From Pseudomonadota bacterium (lineage in GTDB: Bacteria; Pseudomonadota; Gammaproteobacteria; Steroidobacterales; Steroidobacteraceae), in contig JAEZCR010000041.1 of NCBI GenBank assembly GCA_023433465.1, positions 1 to 59,873 of the forward strand: a DNA stretch of 59,873 nucleotides, given 5' to 3'. The notes beneath the pieces are model-generated. The model did no database searches, was not told where the DNA came from, and saw only the letters and a program-made list of their open reading frames with translations. Below are positions 42,346 through 51,635 of this stretch, piece by piece; position 1 is the first letter of the stretch; the number at the start of each line of letters is the position of its first letter. A program made the position numbers and the translations under genes.

Positions 42346-44163
42346 CTAGGCGCTCTTCGGAAGCTTCGCGGCCGCCGCGGCGGCTTCGTCCTCGGCGTGG
42401 GGCCATTTCACGAAGGACTTCTGCATGTCCCACGCGGCCGTAGGACAACGCTCCGCGCAAAGCCCGCAGTGCACGCAAAGGTCCTCGTCTTTGACCATGA
42501 CCCGCTGGGTGTGTTTCAGCGGCCCGGATACGTACAAAGCCTGAGTGACATTCTTCGCGGGCGCCTTGAGGCGCGTGCGCAGGTCGGCTTCCTCGCCGTT
42601 GTGAGTGATCGTGAGGCAATCCACCGGGCAGATGTCGATGCATGCATCGCATTCGATGCATAACTTCGCCTCGAACACCGTCTGCACGTCGCAGTTGAGA
42701 CAGCGCTGCACTTCCTTCTCGATCTGCTCCGCAGTGAAACCGAGCTCGACCTCGATGTCGAGTTTCTTGAAGCGCTCCTTGAGCGACACGTGCGGCATGA
42801 GCCGCCGCTCGGCCGGGTTGTAGTCGTTCGCGTAGGCCCACTCGTGCATGCCCATCTTGCGCGACTGCAGGTTCACGCCCGGCGGTAATCGCTCGGCGAC
42901 GCTCTTGCCCTGGCAGTGGTTGTGGATCGAGATCGCCGCCTGGTGACCGTGCTCGACGGCCCAGATGATGTTCTTGGGACCGAACGCGGCGTCGCCGCCG
43001 AAGAACACGCCCGGCCGCGTGGATTCGAAAGTCCGCGCATCCACCTTGGGCACATCCCACTTGTCGAACTCGATGCCGAGATCGCGCTCGATCCACGGGA
43101 ATGCGTTTTCCTGGCCGATCGCGAGGATCACGTCGTCGGCTTCGAGGAATTCCTCGCCCGTGATGCGCTCCGCGGTGATGCGTCCGTTCGCGTCGATGTC
43201 GTATTCCATGACGTCGAATGTCATGCCCTTCAGTTTGCCGTTCTCGACGACGAACGCCTTGGGCGAGCGGTTGATGACGATCTGCACCTTCTCTTCTTCC
43301 GCGTCCTCGAGTTCCCACTCGGAGGCCTTGAAGAACTGGCGCGGCTTGCGCGCCATCACCTTCACGTCCTTCGCACCGAGGCGCAGCGACGTGCGGCAGC
43401 AGTCCATCGCGGTGTTGCCGACGCCGATGATGAGCACCTTCTCGCCGATGTTCTTGATGTGTCCAAACGCGACCGACTCGAGCCACGTGATCCCGATGTG
43501 GATGTTCGTCGCGCCTTCCGCGCGACCCGGCAGCTTGAGCTCCTTGCCCTTGGGCGCGCCCGCGCCGACGAACACCGCGTCGAAGCCGCCCTTCTCCACC
43601 AACTCGCGCATCGACTTGATCGGATGACCGAGCTTGAGGTCGACGCCCATGTCGACGATTTGGGCGATCTCCTCGTCGAGGACTTCGGCGGGCAGGCGGA
43701 AAGACGGAATGTTCGTGCGCATGAGGCCGCCAGGCACGCCGAACTGCTCGAAGATCGTGACCGAATAACCGAGCGGCATGAGGTCGTTCGCCACGGTCAG
43801 CGACGCGCAGCCCGCGCCGATGAGCGCGACCTTCTTGCCGTTCTTGAGCTTGGGGATCCGGGGCAGCCGGCTCTTGATGTCTTCCTCGCGGTGATCCGCG
43901 GCCACGCGCTTCAGCCTGCAGATGGCCACCGGCTTCTCTTCGACGCGTCCCCGGCGGCACGCGGGCTCGCACGGCCGGTCGCAGACACGCCCGAGGATTC
44001 CGGGAAACACGTTCGAATTGCGGTTCACCATGTACGCGTCGGTGAAGCGCCCCTGAGCAATAAGTCGAATGTATTCGGGGACGTCGGTGTGCGCGGGGCA
44101 AGCCCATTGGCAATCCACGACCTTGTGGAAGTAGTCGGGTTGCGAAGTGTCCGTCGGTTGCAT
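42346..44163 (-). CDS. GltD-like FAD/NAD(P) oxidoreductase with extra [4Fe-4S] clusters
   Basis: A 605-residue flavoprotein likely to pass electrons between NAD(P)H and the KorAB ferredoxin. An N-terminal Fe-S domain (CQWACPAH and CDRPCEPACRRG) leads to an FAD domain and an NADPH domain (IIGVGNTAMDCC). Two C-terminal clusters are CIECDACIDICP and CVHCGLCAERCP. The FAD loop reads GAGCASL instead of the usual GAGPAGL. ATG 44163, behind a GGGGG run, heads the three-gene operon; the in-frame start 44268 is implausible. Confidence 0.88.
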   Translation of the reverse strand: MQPTDTSQPDYFHKVVDCQWACPAHTDVPEYIRLIAQGRFTDAYMVNRNSNVFPGILGRVCDRPCEPACRRGRVEEKPVAICRLKRVAADHREEDIKSRLPRIPKLKNGKKVALIGAGCASLTVANDLMPLGYSVTIFEQFGVPGGLMRTNIPSFRLPAEVLDEEIAQIVDMGVDLKLGHPIKSMRELVEKGGFDAVFVGAGAPKGKELKLPGRAEGATNIHIGITWLESVAFGHIKNIGEKVLIIGVGNTAMDCCRTSLRLGAKDVKVMARKPRQFFKASEWELEDAEEEKVQIVINRSPKAFVVENGKLKGMTFDVMEYDIDANGRITAERITGEEFLEADDVILAIGQENAFPWIERDLGIEFDKWDVPKVDARTFESTRPGVFFGGDAAFGPKNIIWAVEHGHQAAISIHNHCQGKSVAERLPPGVNLQSRKMGMHEWAYANDYNPAERRLMPHVSLKERFKKLDIEVELGFTAEQIEKEVQRCLNCDVQTVFEAKLCIECDACIDICPVDCLTITHNGEEADLRTRLKAPAKNVTQALYVSGPLKHTQRVMVKDEDLCVHCGLCAERCPTAAWDMQKSFVKWPHAEDEAAAAAAKLPKSA

Positions 44164-44227
44164 ATCCCCCCGAGACAAGACGCCGGATTTCCCCCTCCGG
44201 CACTGCTCCGAGTATAGGCTTCGCCGG

Positions 44228-44578
44228 ATGGCAGACCCATACCTCGCGGTGGAAATCCGCCTGCGCACCCGCTCACGCGTCCTGGAGGTCTCGTTCGAGG
44301 ACGGGGCGCTATTCCTGTTGCCTTTTGAATACCTGCGCGTCCATTCACCCTCGGCCGAGGTGAAGGGTCACGGGCCCGGACAGGAGGTTCTCGTGCTCGG
44401 GAAGCAGAACGTCGGCATCAAGGCCGTCGAGCCGGTCGGACAATACGCCGTGAAACTGGTGTTCGATGACGGCCACGATTCGGGCCTGTATTCCTGGAAG
44501 TACCTGCGTGAACTTGGCCAGAACCACGAGCAGAACTGGGCAAAGTACCAGGCAAGGGTTCATGCCGCCCAACAGTGA
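44228..44578 (+). CDS. DUF971 family protein
   Basis: Small cytosolic protein of 116 residues, with LLPFEYLRVHSPSAEVKGHG and GLYSWKYLRELG typical of DUF971. Related domains occur in iron-sulphur or gamma-butyrobetaine hydroxylase proteins; function is unknown. I chose ATG 44228. It lies just before ubiE, with a terminator in between. Confidence 0.88.
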   Translation: MADPYLAVEIRLRTRSRVLEVSFEDGALFLLPFEYLRVHSPSAEVKGHGPGQEVLVLGKQNVGIKAVEPVGQYAVKLVFDDGHDSGLYSWKYLRELGQNHEQNWAKYQARVHAAQQ

Positions 44579-44590
44579 CGCCTCAAAACG

Positions 44591-44624
44591 AAGGGCTGGT
44601 AGCAATCGCTGACCAGCCCTTTTC
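44591..44624 (+). terminator. intrinsic terminator after the DUF971 gene
   Basis: AAGGGCTGGT (44591-44600) pairs with ACCAGCCCTT (44612-44621), and TTTC follows. It separates the DUF971 gene from ubiE. Confidence 0.8.
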
Positions 44625-44709
44625 AAGACCCCCGCTCGAATAGTTGGGCTTTGTAACCAATGCCCACTGGAAAAGCCAGCGCTTTCTGGGTGCGCACCAC
44701 CGGCCCGTC

Positions 44710-44715
44710 TATACT
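44710..44715 (+). promoter_or_regulatory. candidate -10 box for ubiE, possibly leaderless
   Basis: TATACT ends nine bases before the GTG start at 44725. No Shine-Dalgarno is seen between them. Confidence 0.4.
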
Positions 44716-44724
44716 CCTCGCCCT

Positions 44725-45483
44725 GTGAGCGATCCCAAGAAATCCGCGGACACCGATTTCGGCTTCGAGCGCGTCGCCTGGTCCGAAAAGCAGAGCCGCG
44801 TGCGCGGCGTGTTCGATTCCGTCGCCGGCAAGTACGACATCATGAACGACCTGATGTCCGGCGGGGCCCATCGCCTGTGGAAGGATTTCACCCTCTCCCT
44901 GACGAACCTGCGTCCTGGGCAGCGTGCGCTCGATGTCGCCGGCGGCACCGGCGACCTCACCATCGGCATGTCGAAGCAGGTGGGCAAAACCGGGCGCGTG
45001 GTCCTCTCGGACATCAACGCCGCCATGCTCGGCGAAGGGCGCGACCGGCTGCTCGATGCCGGCATCGTCGGAAACGTCTCGTGCGTGCTCGCCAATGCGG
45101 AAAAACTCCCGTTCGCGGATTCGCAGTTCGACTGCGTGACGATCGGCTTCGGCCTGCGCAATGTCACCGACAAGCCCGCGGCGATCGCGGAGATGCGGCG
45201 CGTGCTCAAGCCGGGCGGGCAACTGCTCGTGCTCGAGTTCTCGCACCCCACCGTTCCGCTGCTCAAACCCATTTACGACTTGTACTCGTTCCGCGTGCTG
45301 CCGCTGCTCGGCAAGCTGGTCGCGAACGACGCGGACAGCTACCGCTATCTCGCCGAGTCCTTCCGCATGCATCCGGACCAGGAGACGCTCCTCGCGATGA
45401 TGCGCGCGGCCGGTCTCGAGGACTGCCGTTATCACAATCTCTCGGGCGGGATCGTCGCCGTGCATCGAGGCTATCGTTATTAG
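44725..45483 (+). CDS. ubiE: ubiquinone/menaquinone C-methyltransferase
   Basis: SAM-dependent C-methyltransferase of ubiquinone (and menaquinone) synthesis, 252 residues from GTG 44725. VFDSVAGKYDIMNDLMS, DVAGGTGDLTI, GFGLRNVTDK and SGGIVAVHRGYRY are all diagnostic. The in-frame ATG 44644 adds an unrelated 27-residue extension. It is followed by ubiJ and ubiB with almost no gap, the usual ubiE operon. Confidence 0.94.
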   Translation: MSDPKKSADTDFGFERVAWSEKQSRVRGVFDSVAGKYDIMNDLMSGGAHRLWKDFTLSLTNLRPGQRALDVAGGTGDLTIGMSKQVGKTGRVVLSDINAAMLGEGRDRLLDAGIVGNVSCVLANAEKLPFADSQFDCVTIGFGLRNVTDKPAAIAEMRRVLKPGGQLLVLEFSHPTVPLLKPIYDLYSFRVLPLLGKLVANDADSYRYLAESFRMHPDQETLLAMMRAAGLEDCRYHNLSGGIVAVHRGYRY

Positions 45484-45486
45484 TCC

Positions 45487-46101
45487 ATGCTGACCCAGGC
45501 GATCGAGAATCTCCTCAACCGGAACCTGCCGCGCAGCCCGCGCGCGCGCGAGTTGTGCGCGAGTCTCAAGGGCAAACGCGTGCGCATCGAGGCGCGCGGT
45601 CTCGGCTGGGTGCTCATCGCCGAGTCGCTCGGCGATTCGATCAGCCTCACCAAGGGCGGCGCCGACGCGGGCGAACCGGAGGCCGAAATCGCGGGTAGTT
45701 TGCTCAACCTCGCCGCGCTCGCGGGTCCCGATCCCGAAGAAGTCATCCAGCGCGGTGACGTATCGATCCGCGGCGACGCGGAGATCGCCCAGAAGTACCG
45801 CGAGCTCGCGATGCTGCTCAGGCCCGATGTCGAGGAGGAACTCTCGCGGCTCATCGGCGACTCGCCGGCCCACCAGGCCCTGCGCCTGGCGCGCATGGCG
45901 GCGGACTTCGGGCGGCGCGCGGCGAAGAATTCGGTGCGCAACGTCGCCGAATACCTGGCCCACGAACGTGGCGACCTGGTGCCACGCGCGGAAGCCGAGG
46001 ACTTCTACCGCGGCGTCGAGCGCCTGCGCGAGGATCTCGACCGCCTCGATGCGCGCACCCGCGCGCTCGAGCAGGCGGACGAGCAGGACGTCGCACGATG
46101 A
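45487..46101 (+). CDS. ubiJ: ubiquinone biosynthesis accessory factor UbiJ (SCP2 domain)
   Basis: A 204-residue lipid-binding SCP2-like protein that scaffolds the ubiquinone complex with UbiK. The C-terminal half is helical and charged. It sits between ubiE and ubiB, and its stop overlaps ubiB by ATGA. Position and the SCP2-like N-terminus make the call. Confidence 0.87.
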   Translation: MLTQAIENLLNRNLPRSPRARELCASLKGKRVRIEARGLGWVLIAESLGDSISLTKGGADAGEPEAEIAGSLLNLAALAGPDPEEVIQRGDVSIRGDAEIAQKYRELAMLLRPDVEEELSRLIGDSPAHQALRLARMAADFGRRAAKNSVRNVAEYLAHERGDLVPRAEAEDFYRGVERLREDLDRLDARTRALEQADEQDVAR

Positions 46102-47762
46102 AGCTGCGCGTCATCATCCGGCTCGTCGAAATCCAGCGCGTACTGGTCCGTCATGGACTCGACGAGTTCGTGCGCGCGACGCACCTGTATCGTCCGCTTC
46201 GTTTCCTGTTCCTGCTGTCGCCGTGGACCTGGGCGGTGCGCCGCGGCGACGCGCCGCGCGGCGAGCGGCTGCGGCTCGCGCTCGAGGAGCTCGGTCCGAT
46301 CTTCGTGAAGTTCGGACAGGCACTTTCCACGCGGCGCGACCTGCTGCCCGTCGACATCGCGGACGAGCTCGCGAAGCTCCAGGACCGGGTGCCGCCGTTC
46401 GACGGCAAGATCGCACGCGCCATCGTCGAGCGCGCCTACGGCCGCTCCGTCGAGCAGGTGTTCTCGAAATTCGACGAAACTCCACTCGCGGCGGCGTCCA
46501 TCGCGCAGGTGCACGCCGCGGAGCTGCGTCCCGAAGTGCCGCTCAACGGCGCGCAGACGCGCGAAGTCGTGGTCAAGGTGCTGCGTCCCGGCATGCACGA
46601 GGTCATCGTGCGCGATCTGGAAGTGCTGCACGAGCTCGCGCGCATCGCGCAGCGACATTGGGAAGGCAGCCGCCGGCTGCGTCCGATCGAAGTGGTGCGC
46701 GAATACGAGAAGACCATTCTCGACGAGCTCGATCTCATGCGCGAAGCGGGCAACGCTTCGCAGCTGCGTCGCAACTTCGAGGGCTCGCCGCTGCTCTACG
46801 TGCCGGCCGTGCACTGGGACTTCTGCCGGCCCGAAGTCATGGTGATGGAACGCATCCGCGGCGTGCAGATCTCGAACATGACGCGCCTGCGTGAAGCGGG
46901 CACCGACATCAAGCGGCTCGCGGAGAACGGCGTCGAGATCTTCTTCACGCAGGTGTTCCGCCACAATTTCTTCCACGCCGACATGCACCCCGGCAACATC
47001 TTCGTACTGATCGACGACCCCGCGCGGCCGCGGTACGCCGCCGTGGATTTCGGGATCGTCGGCACGCTCGATCCGCGCGACCAGTACTACCTCGCCGAGA
47101 ATTTCCTCGCGGTGTTCGACCGCGATTACCGCCGGGTGGCGACGTTGCACCTCGAGTCGGGCTGGGTGCCGGAAGGCTCGCGCATCGACGAGATGGAATC
47201 CGCGATCCGCACCGTGTGCGAGCCCATCTTCAACAAGCCGCTCAAGGAAATCTCCTTCGGCACCGTGCTGCTGCGCCTGTTCGAGATCTCGCGGCGCTTC
47301 AACGTGGAGATCCAGCCGCAGCTCATCCTGCTGCAGAAGACGCTACTCAACATCGAAGGCCTGGGTCGCGACCTCTACCCGGACCTCGACATCTTCAAGA
47401 CCGCGGGCCCGATCATGCGCGACTGGGTGCGGGAGAAGATGAGCGCCCGCGCGGTCATGGAAAAGGCGCGCGTGCAGCTGCCGGAGATCATCAGCAGCCT
47501 GCAGACGCTCGCGCCGCTGATGCGCTCGGCCGTGCAGCGCGCGCAGGACGGACGTCTGCGCCTCGCCGTCGAAGCGCCCGAGATAAACGCGCTGCGGGCG
47601 GAGATCCGGCAGACCAATCGCCGGCGCGACAAGCTGACCATCGCCGCCGTGTTGTTGTTAGGCGGCATCGTGTGGGTCGCCTTCGGGCACGAGCCGCAAT
47701 GGGCCGGGTGGCTCCTGTCCGGCGCCAGCGCCGCGTGGGTGCTGGGCGAACTGCGCCGCTGA
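46098..47762 (+). CDS. ubiB: ubiquinone biosynthesis kinase-like protein UbiB
   Basis: Atypical ADCK/UbiB-family ATPase that supports ubiquinone synthesis, 554 residues. The KxGQ-type motif is KFGQALSTR, AAASIAQVHAA replaces the normal P-loop, and HADMHPGN plus DFGIVGTLD form the catalytic and metal loops. Two C-terminal helices (about 510-550) anchor it in the inner membrane. Confidence 0.94.
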   Translation: MKLRVIIRLVEIQRVLVRHGLDEFVRATHLYRPLRFLFLLSPWTWAVRRGDAPRGERLRLALEELGPIFVKFGQALSTRRDLLPVDIADELAKLQDRVPPFDGKIARAIVERAYGRSVEQVFSKFDETPLAAASIAQVHAAELRPEVPLNGAQTREVVVKVLRPGMHEVIVRDLEVLHELARIAQRHWEGSRRLRPIEVVREYEKTILDELDLMREAGNASQLRRNFEGSPLLYVPAVHWDFCRPEVMVMERIRGVQISNMTRLREAGTDIKRLAENGVEIFFTQVFRHNFFHADMHPGNIFVLIDDPARPRYAAVDFGIVGTLDPRDQYYLAENFLAVFDRDYRRVATLHLESGWVPEGSRIDEMESAIRTVCEPIFNKPLKEISFGTVLLRLFEISRRFNVEIQPQLILLQKTLLNIEGLGRDLYPDLDIFKTAGPIMRDWVREKMSARAVMEKARVQLPEIISSLQTLAPLMRSAVQRAQDGRLRLAVEAPEINALRAEIRQTNRRRDKLTIAAVLLLGGIVWVAFGHEPQWAGWLLSGASAAWVLGELRR

Positions 47763-47821
47763 CCGCGACGGCCGGCGGCTGATCGCCGCCCATTAGGAAA
47801 AGACCTGAGTCGAGGCCGTTT

Positions 47822-47862
47822 CTAACTACAATTGCGGCGGCGCGGCAACCTGGAGTAGTTTG
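47822..47862. other. facing pair of the GTAGWTWG-family octamer
   Basis: CTAACTAC (47822-47829) and GTAGTTTG (47855-47862) face each other as an imperfect inverted pair, separated by 25 bases, just before the hybrid-kinase start. It is the only pair of these octamers found between genes. Confidence 0.45.
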
Positions 47863-47867
47863 GTCCA

Positions 47868-50800
47868 ATGATCACCGACCACAGCGCCCGGCCGAACCGC
47901 GTCCTCGCGCGGTTCGTGGCGCTGGTGGCGGCGGCCGTGGGTGTGATGTCGCTCGCGGGATGGTCGTTCGGTCTCGAGCAGCTCACTTCCGTGTCGCCCA
48001 CCTGGCCGAGGATGGCGCGCCTCACGGGCGCCGCGTTCGTGCTGGCCGGCGTCACGATGTGGCTGGCCGCGGACGGCTGGCGGGTTCCGACGCGGGTCTG
48101 CGCCACGCTGCTCGGCGCGATCGGCCTCCTGATAGTGGTGCGTTACGCCACGGGCTGGAACGTGCACCTGGAGAACTTTTCCGTATCGGCCCTGATCGAG
48201 GGTCCGGGCGCGGCGGTCGTCCGCATGGCGCCCGGCACCGCCATCGCGCTGATCTTGTTGGGCGGCGCGTTGTGGTGTTCATTCGGACCCCGCCTGGGCG
48301 TAGCGCACCAGGTCCTGGCCCTGGGCGCGCTGCTCATCGCCTGGCTCGGCTTCTCGCGTTACATCTTCGGCGCCGATCCGAGCGCGGTGTTCAGCACCAT
48401 GGCCATCCACACGGCGGCGGTCCTCATGCTGCTTTCGGCCGGCGTGCTGACCCTGCGTAGCGACTCGGGCATCGCCGCGCTGCTCGCGAGCGAAGGCGTG
48501 GGCGGCGGCATTGCGCGTCGACTTCTTCCGGCCGCGATCCTGGTCCCGCTCGCCGCCGGAACGTTGACCGCGCAGGCCGCGCGCAGCGGAGCGCTCACCA
48601 TCGAGGAGGCGGTTTCGCTGTTCGCGCTGTGCAGCGTGGTCGTGTTCGTCAGCATCGTGTGGATCAACGCCGCGCGCGGCGAACGCGCCGACCGGCTGCG
48701 CCGCCGCGCCGAACACAACCTGCGCGTGAGCGAGGAGCGCAACCAGCTCATCGTGGAGACCTCGCTCGACGCTGTCGTGACGATGAACGCGGTCGGCTTC
48801 ATCACGGGCTGGAATCCGCAGGCGGAGCGCACGTTCGGCTGGACGCGCGCGGAGGTGATCGGCCGCGAGCTCGCCGAGGTGATCATTCCGGAACGGCTGC
48901 GCGAGGCGCATCGCGCCGGTCTCAGGCGCTACCTCGATTCGGGCATGACGAAAGTGCTTAACCGCCGCTCCGAGCTCTCGGCATTGCATCGCGACAACCG
49001 CGAGTTTCCCGTGGAGATCGCGATCACGCCGATCGGCTTCGGCTCGGAGCTGGTCTTCAGCGCGTTCATCCGCGACATCACGAGCCGGGTGCGCGCCGAA
49101 GCCGCGCTGCGCGAAAGCGAGCAGCGCTTCCGCACGATGGCCAACAGCGCGCCGGTGCTTATCTGGATGAGCGGACCCGACAAGCGCTCCACCTGGTTCA
49201 ACCAGCGCTGGCTCGACTTCGTCGGGCGCGGCATGGACCAGGAAATCGGCGACGGCTGGTGCGACAACCTGCACTCGGCCGATTTCGATCGCGTGCTCGA
49301 CACCTATCACGCCGCCTTCGACGCGCGCCGTCCGTACGAGGTGGAGTTCCGGCTGCAGCGCCACGACGGGGCATGGCGTTGGCTGCTCGAACGCGGCACG
49401 CCCATCATCGGGCCCGACGGCGATTTCAGCGGTTACATCGGCACCTGCATCGACATCACCGAACACCGGGAGACGGTCGAGCAGTTGCGCGAAAGCCGCG
49501 CAAGATTCAAGACGCTGGCCGAATCGCTGCCGCAGCTCGTGTGGACCTGTCTGCGCGACGGCTACTGCGACTACGTGTCGCGGCAGTGGGTCGAGTACAC
49601 GGGCGCTCCCGAGGACCAGCAGCTCGGCACCGGCTGGTTCGAACACGTACATCCCGACGATCGCATGAAGGTGCGCATGGAGTGGGCGCGCGTCGTGAGC
49701 AGCGGCGAGGAGTTCGACGAAACCTTCCGCATCCGCCGCCACGATGGGGTGTATCGATCCTTCAAGGCGCGCGCCGTGCCCCTGCGCGATCCGGCCGGAC
49801 GCATCCTCAAGTGGTTCGGTTCGAACACCGACATGGAAGACTTCGTGCAGTCCGAGCATCGCCTGAAGCTGCAGCTCGAACGCATGCACCTGCTCGATCG
49901 AACTACCCACGCGATCGGCGCGCACCAGGAGATCAACAAGGTTTTCGGCGTGGTGCTGCAGAGCCTCGAGGAGGATCTCGGCGTCGATTTCGGCTGCGTC
50001 GCCACCTACCAGGCGGAACCCGAGCAACTGACGGTCGCGAGCCTCGGCGCAAGCAGCGGACCACTCGCGACGCGCATCGGCCTCGCCGAGCGGACGCAGA
50101 TCGAGGTGGACGATAGCCTGCTCGCGCGTTGCGTGCGCGGCGAGATGGTGTACGAGCCTGACATCCGCGGCAGCCGCCTGCCGCTGTCCGCGCGACTGGC
50201 CACTGGCGGTCTTGCGACGCTGGCGATCGCGCCGCTCGTGATCGAGGACGAGGTCTTCGGCGTGCTGATCGTCGCGCGCCGCGGCGTCGATGCCCTCGAT
50301 GAGGACAGCCGCGAATTCCTGCGCCAGCTTTCGAACCACGTCGCCCTCGCCGCGCACCAGGCGCGCCTGTACGAGGCATTGCAGGCTGCCTACCAGGATT
50401 TGCGCCAGACCCAGCAGACGGTGATGCAACACGAGCGGCTGCGCGCGCTCGGACAGATCGCGAGTGGCATCGCGCACGACATCAACAACGCATTGTCACC
50501 GGCCGGTCTCTACGCCCAGTCGATGCTCGAGCACGAGAAAGGCCTGTCGGAACGGGCGCGCGAACATCTCGCCGTGATCCAGCGCGCCATCGAAGACGTG
50601 GCCGGCACGGTGCAGCGCATGCGCGCGTTCTACATGCCGCAGGGGCAGGAGATGACGCTCGCCCCGGTCGACGTGAATCAGATTCTGATGCAGGTCATCG
50701 ATCTCACGCGCGCGCGCTGGAGCAACATGGCGCTCGAGCGCGGCGTGGTCGTGCAGGTCGTCAGCGACCTCGCGCCCGATCTGCCGCGCATTCTCGGCGC

Positions 50801-51557
50801 CGAGAACGAAGTGCGCGACGCGGTCACGAACCTGCTGTTGAACGCGGTGGACTCGATGCCCGATGGCGGCACGGTCACGCTGCGCACGCAGCTCGACTCG
50901 CGCGACAAGGAAGTGCTGATCGAAGTGCAGGACACGGGCGTGGGCATGAGCGATACCACGCGCAGCCGCTGCCTCGAGCCGTTCTACACCACCAAGGGCG
51001 AACGCGGCTCGGGGCTCGGACTGCCGATGGTATTCGGCATGGTCCAGCGCCACGGCGGGCAGCTCGAGATCGACAGCGAGCTCGGCAAGGGCACGACGAT
51101 GCGGCTGCGGCTGCCGCTCGCGCCCAGCGGCATGTCATCGAGTGAGACGACGCCGTTGGCGCCAGACCACCCGCTGCGCATCCTGCTCATCGACGACGAT
51201 CCTCTGCTGCTGCGTAGCCTGCGCGACGCGCTCGAGCTCGACGCACACGAAGTGCTCACCGCCGAAGGCGGTGAAGCCGGCATCGACCTCTTCGCGACCG
51301 AGCAGTCCGCCGGCCGCAAACTGGACGCGGTGATCACCGACCTCGGCATGCCTTATGTCGACGGCCGCAAGGTCGCGATACGCATCCACCAGCTCTCCGC
51401 CACCGTGCCCATCATCATGCTGACGGGCTGGGGACATCGCATGCTCGCGACGGACGACAAGCCCGAGCACGTGGCCCGGGTTCTGAGCAAGCCACCCAAG
51501 ATGGCCGAGTTGCGCGCGACCCTCGCCGAGCTGGTACGGGCCAACGGCAAAGCCTGA
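47868..51557 (+). CDS. hybrid sensor histidine kinase with PAS, GAF and receiver domains
   Basis: A 1229-residue inner-membrane sensor. About eight helices span the first 270 residues. Three PAS domains follow (about 290-410, 415-535 and 540-660), then a GAF domain (about 665-820). The kinase core has H in GIAHDINNALSP, N in LLLNAVDSMPDGG, and GERGSGLGLPMV. A C-terminal receiver (about 1105-1225) has IDDDPLLL and the acceptor in ITDLGMPYVDG. Its signal is unknown. No paired regulator with DNA-binding output lies next to it. The stop abuts a palindrome. Confidence 0.9.
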   Translation: MITDHSARPNRVLARFVALVAAAVGVMSLAGWSFGLEQLTSVSPTWPRMARLTGAAFVLAGVTMWLAADGWRVPTRVCATLLGAIGLLIVVRYATGWNVHLENFSVSALIEGPGAAVVRMAPGTAIALILLGGALWCSFGPRLGVAHQVLALGALLIAWLGFSRYIFGADPSAVFSTMAIHTAAVLMLLSAGVLTLRSDSGIAALLASEGVGGGIARRLLPAAILVPLAAGTLTAQAARSGALTIEEAVSLFALCSVVVFVSIVWINAARGERADRLRRRAEHNLRVSEERNQLIVETSLDAVVTMNAVGFITGWNPQAERTFGWTRAEVIGRELAEVIIPERLREAHRAGLRRYLDSGMTKVLNRRSELSALHRDNREFPVEIAITPIGFGSELVFSAFIRDITSRVRAEAALRESEQRFRTMANSAPVLIWMSGPDKRSTWFNQRWLDFVGRGMDQEIGDGWCDNLHSADFDRVLDTYHAAFDARRPYEVEFRLQRHDGAWRWLLERGTPIIGPDGDFSGYIGTCIDITEHRETVEQLRESRARFKTLAESLPQLVWTCLRDGYCDYVSRQWVEYTGAPEDQQLGTGWFEHVHPDDRMKVRMEWARVVSSGEEFDETFRIRRHDGVYRSFKARAVPLRDPAGRILKWFGSNTDMEDFVQSEHRLKLQLERMHLLDRTTHAIGAHQEINKVFGVVLQSLEEDLGVDFGCVATYQAEPEQLTVASLGASSGPLATRIGLAERTQIEVDDSLLARCVRGEMVYEPDIRGSRLPLSARLATGGLATLAIAPLVIEDEVFGVLIVARRGVDALDEDSREFLRQLSNHVALAAHQARLYEALQAAYQDLRQTQQTVMQHERLRALGQIASGIAHDINNALSPAGLYAQSMLEHEKGLSERAREHLAVIQRAIEDVAGTVQRMRAFYMPQGQEMTLAPVDVNQILMQVIDLTRARWSNMALERGVVVQVVSDLAPDLPRILGAENEVRDAVTNLLLNAVDSMPDGGTVTLRTQLDSRDKEVLIEVQDTGVGMSDTTRSRCLEPFYTTKGERGSGLGLPMVFGMVQRHGGQLEIDSELGKGTTMRLRLPLAPSGMSSSETTPLAPDHPLRILLIDDDPLLLRSLRDALELDAHEVLTAEGGEAGIDLFATEQSAGRKLDAVITDLGMPYVDGRKVAIRIHQLSATVPIIMLTGWGHRMLATDDKPEHVARVLSKPPKMAELRATLAELVRANGKA

Positions 51558-51615
51558 TGTAAAGGAACCTTGACGTCCCGTAGTTCGACCGGTAACGTCA
51601 AGGTTCCTTTACATC
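51556..51615. repeat. long perfect inverted repeat after the hybrid kinase
   Basis: Arms of 21 bases (51556-51576 and 51595-51615), GATGTAAAGGAACCTTGACG... and its exact complement, flank an 18-base centre. It begins inside the kinase stop codon and ends 21 bases before the next start. No T-run follows. It resembles the one at 33013 in design, not in sequence. Confidence 0.9.
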
Positions 51616-51635
51616 GGATCGATCCGGGGGCGCGC

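Noticed and set aside
41594..44203. 869-residue frame in another minus-strand phase over korA and the GltD-like gene
   Set aside because: The KorA and GltD-like frames carry clear motifs; this one is charged low-complexity sequence.
48279..50477. 732-residue minus-strand frame opposite the hybrid kinase
   Set aside because: Antisense to PAS/GAF/kinase domains and lacks recognisable motifs.
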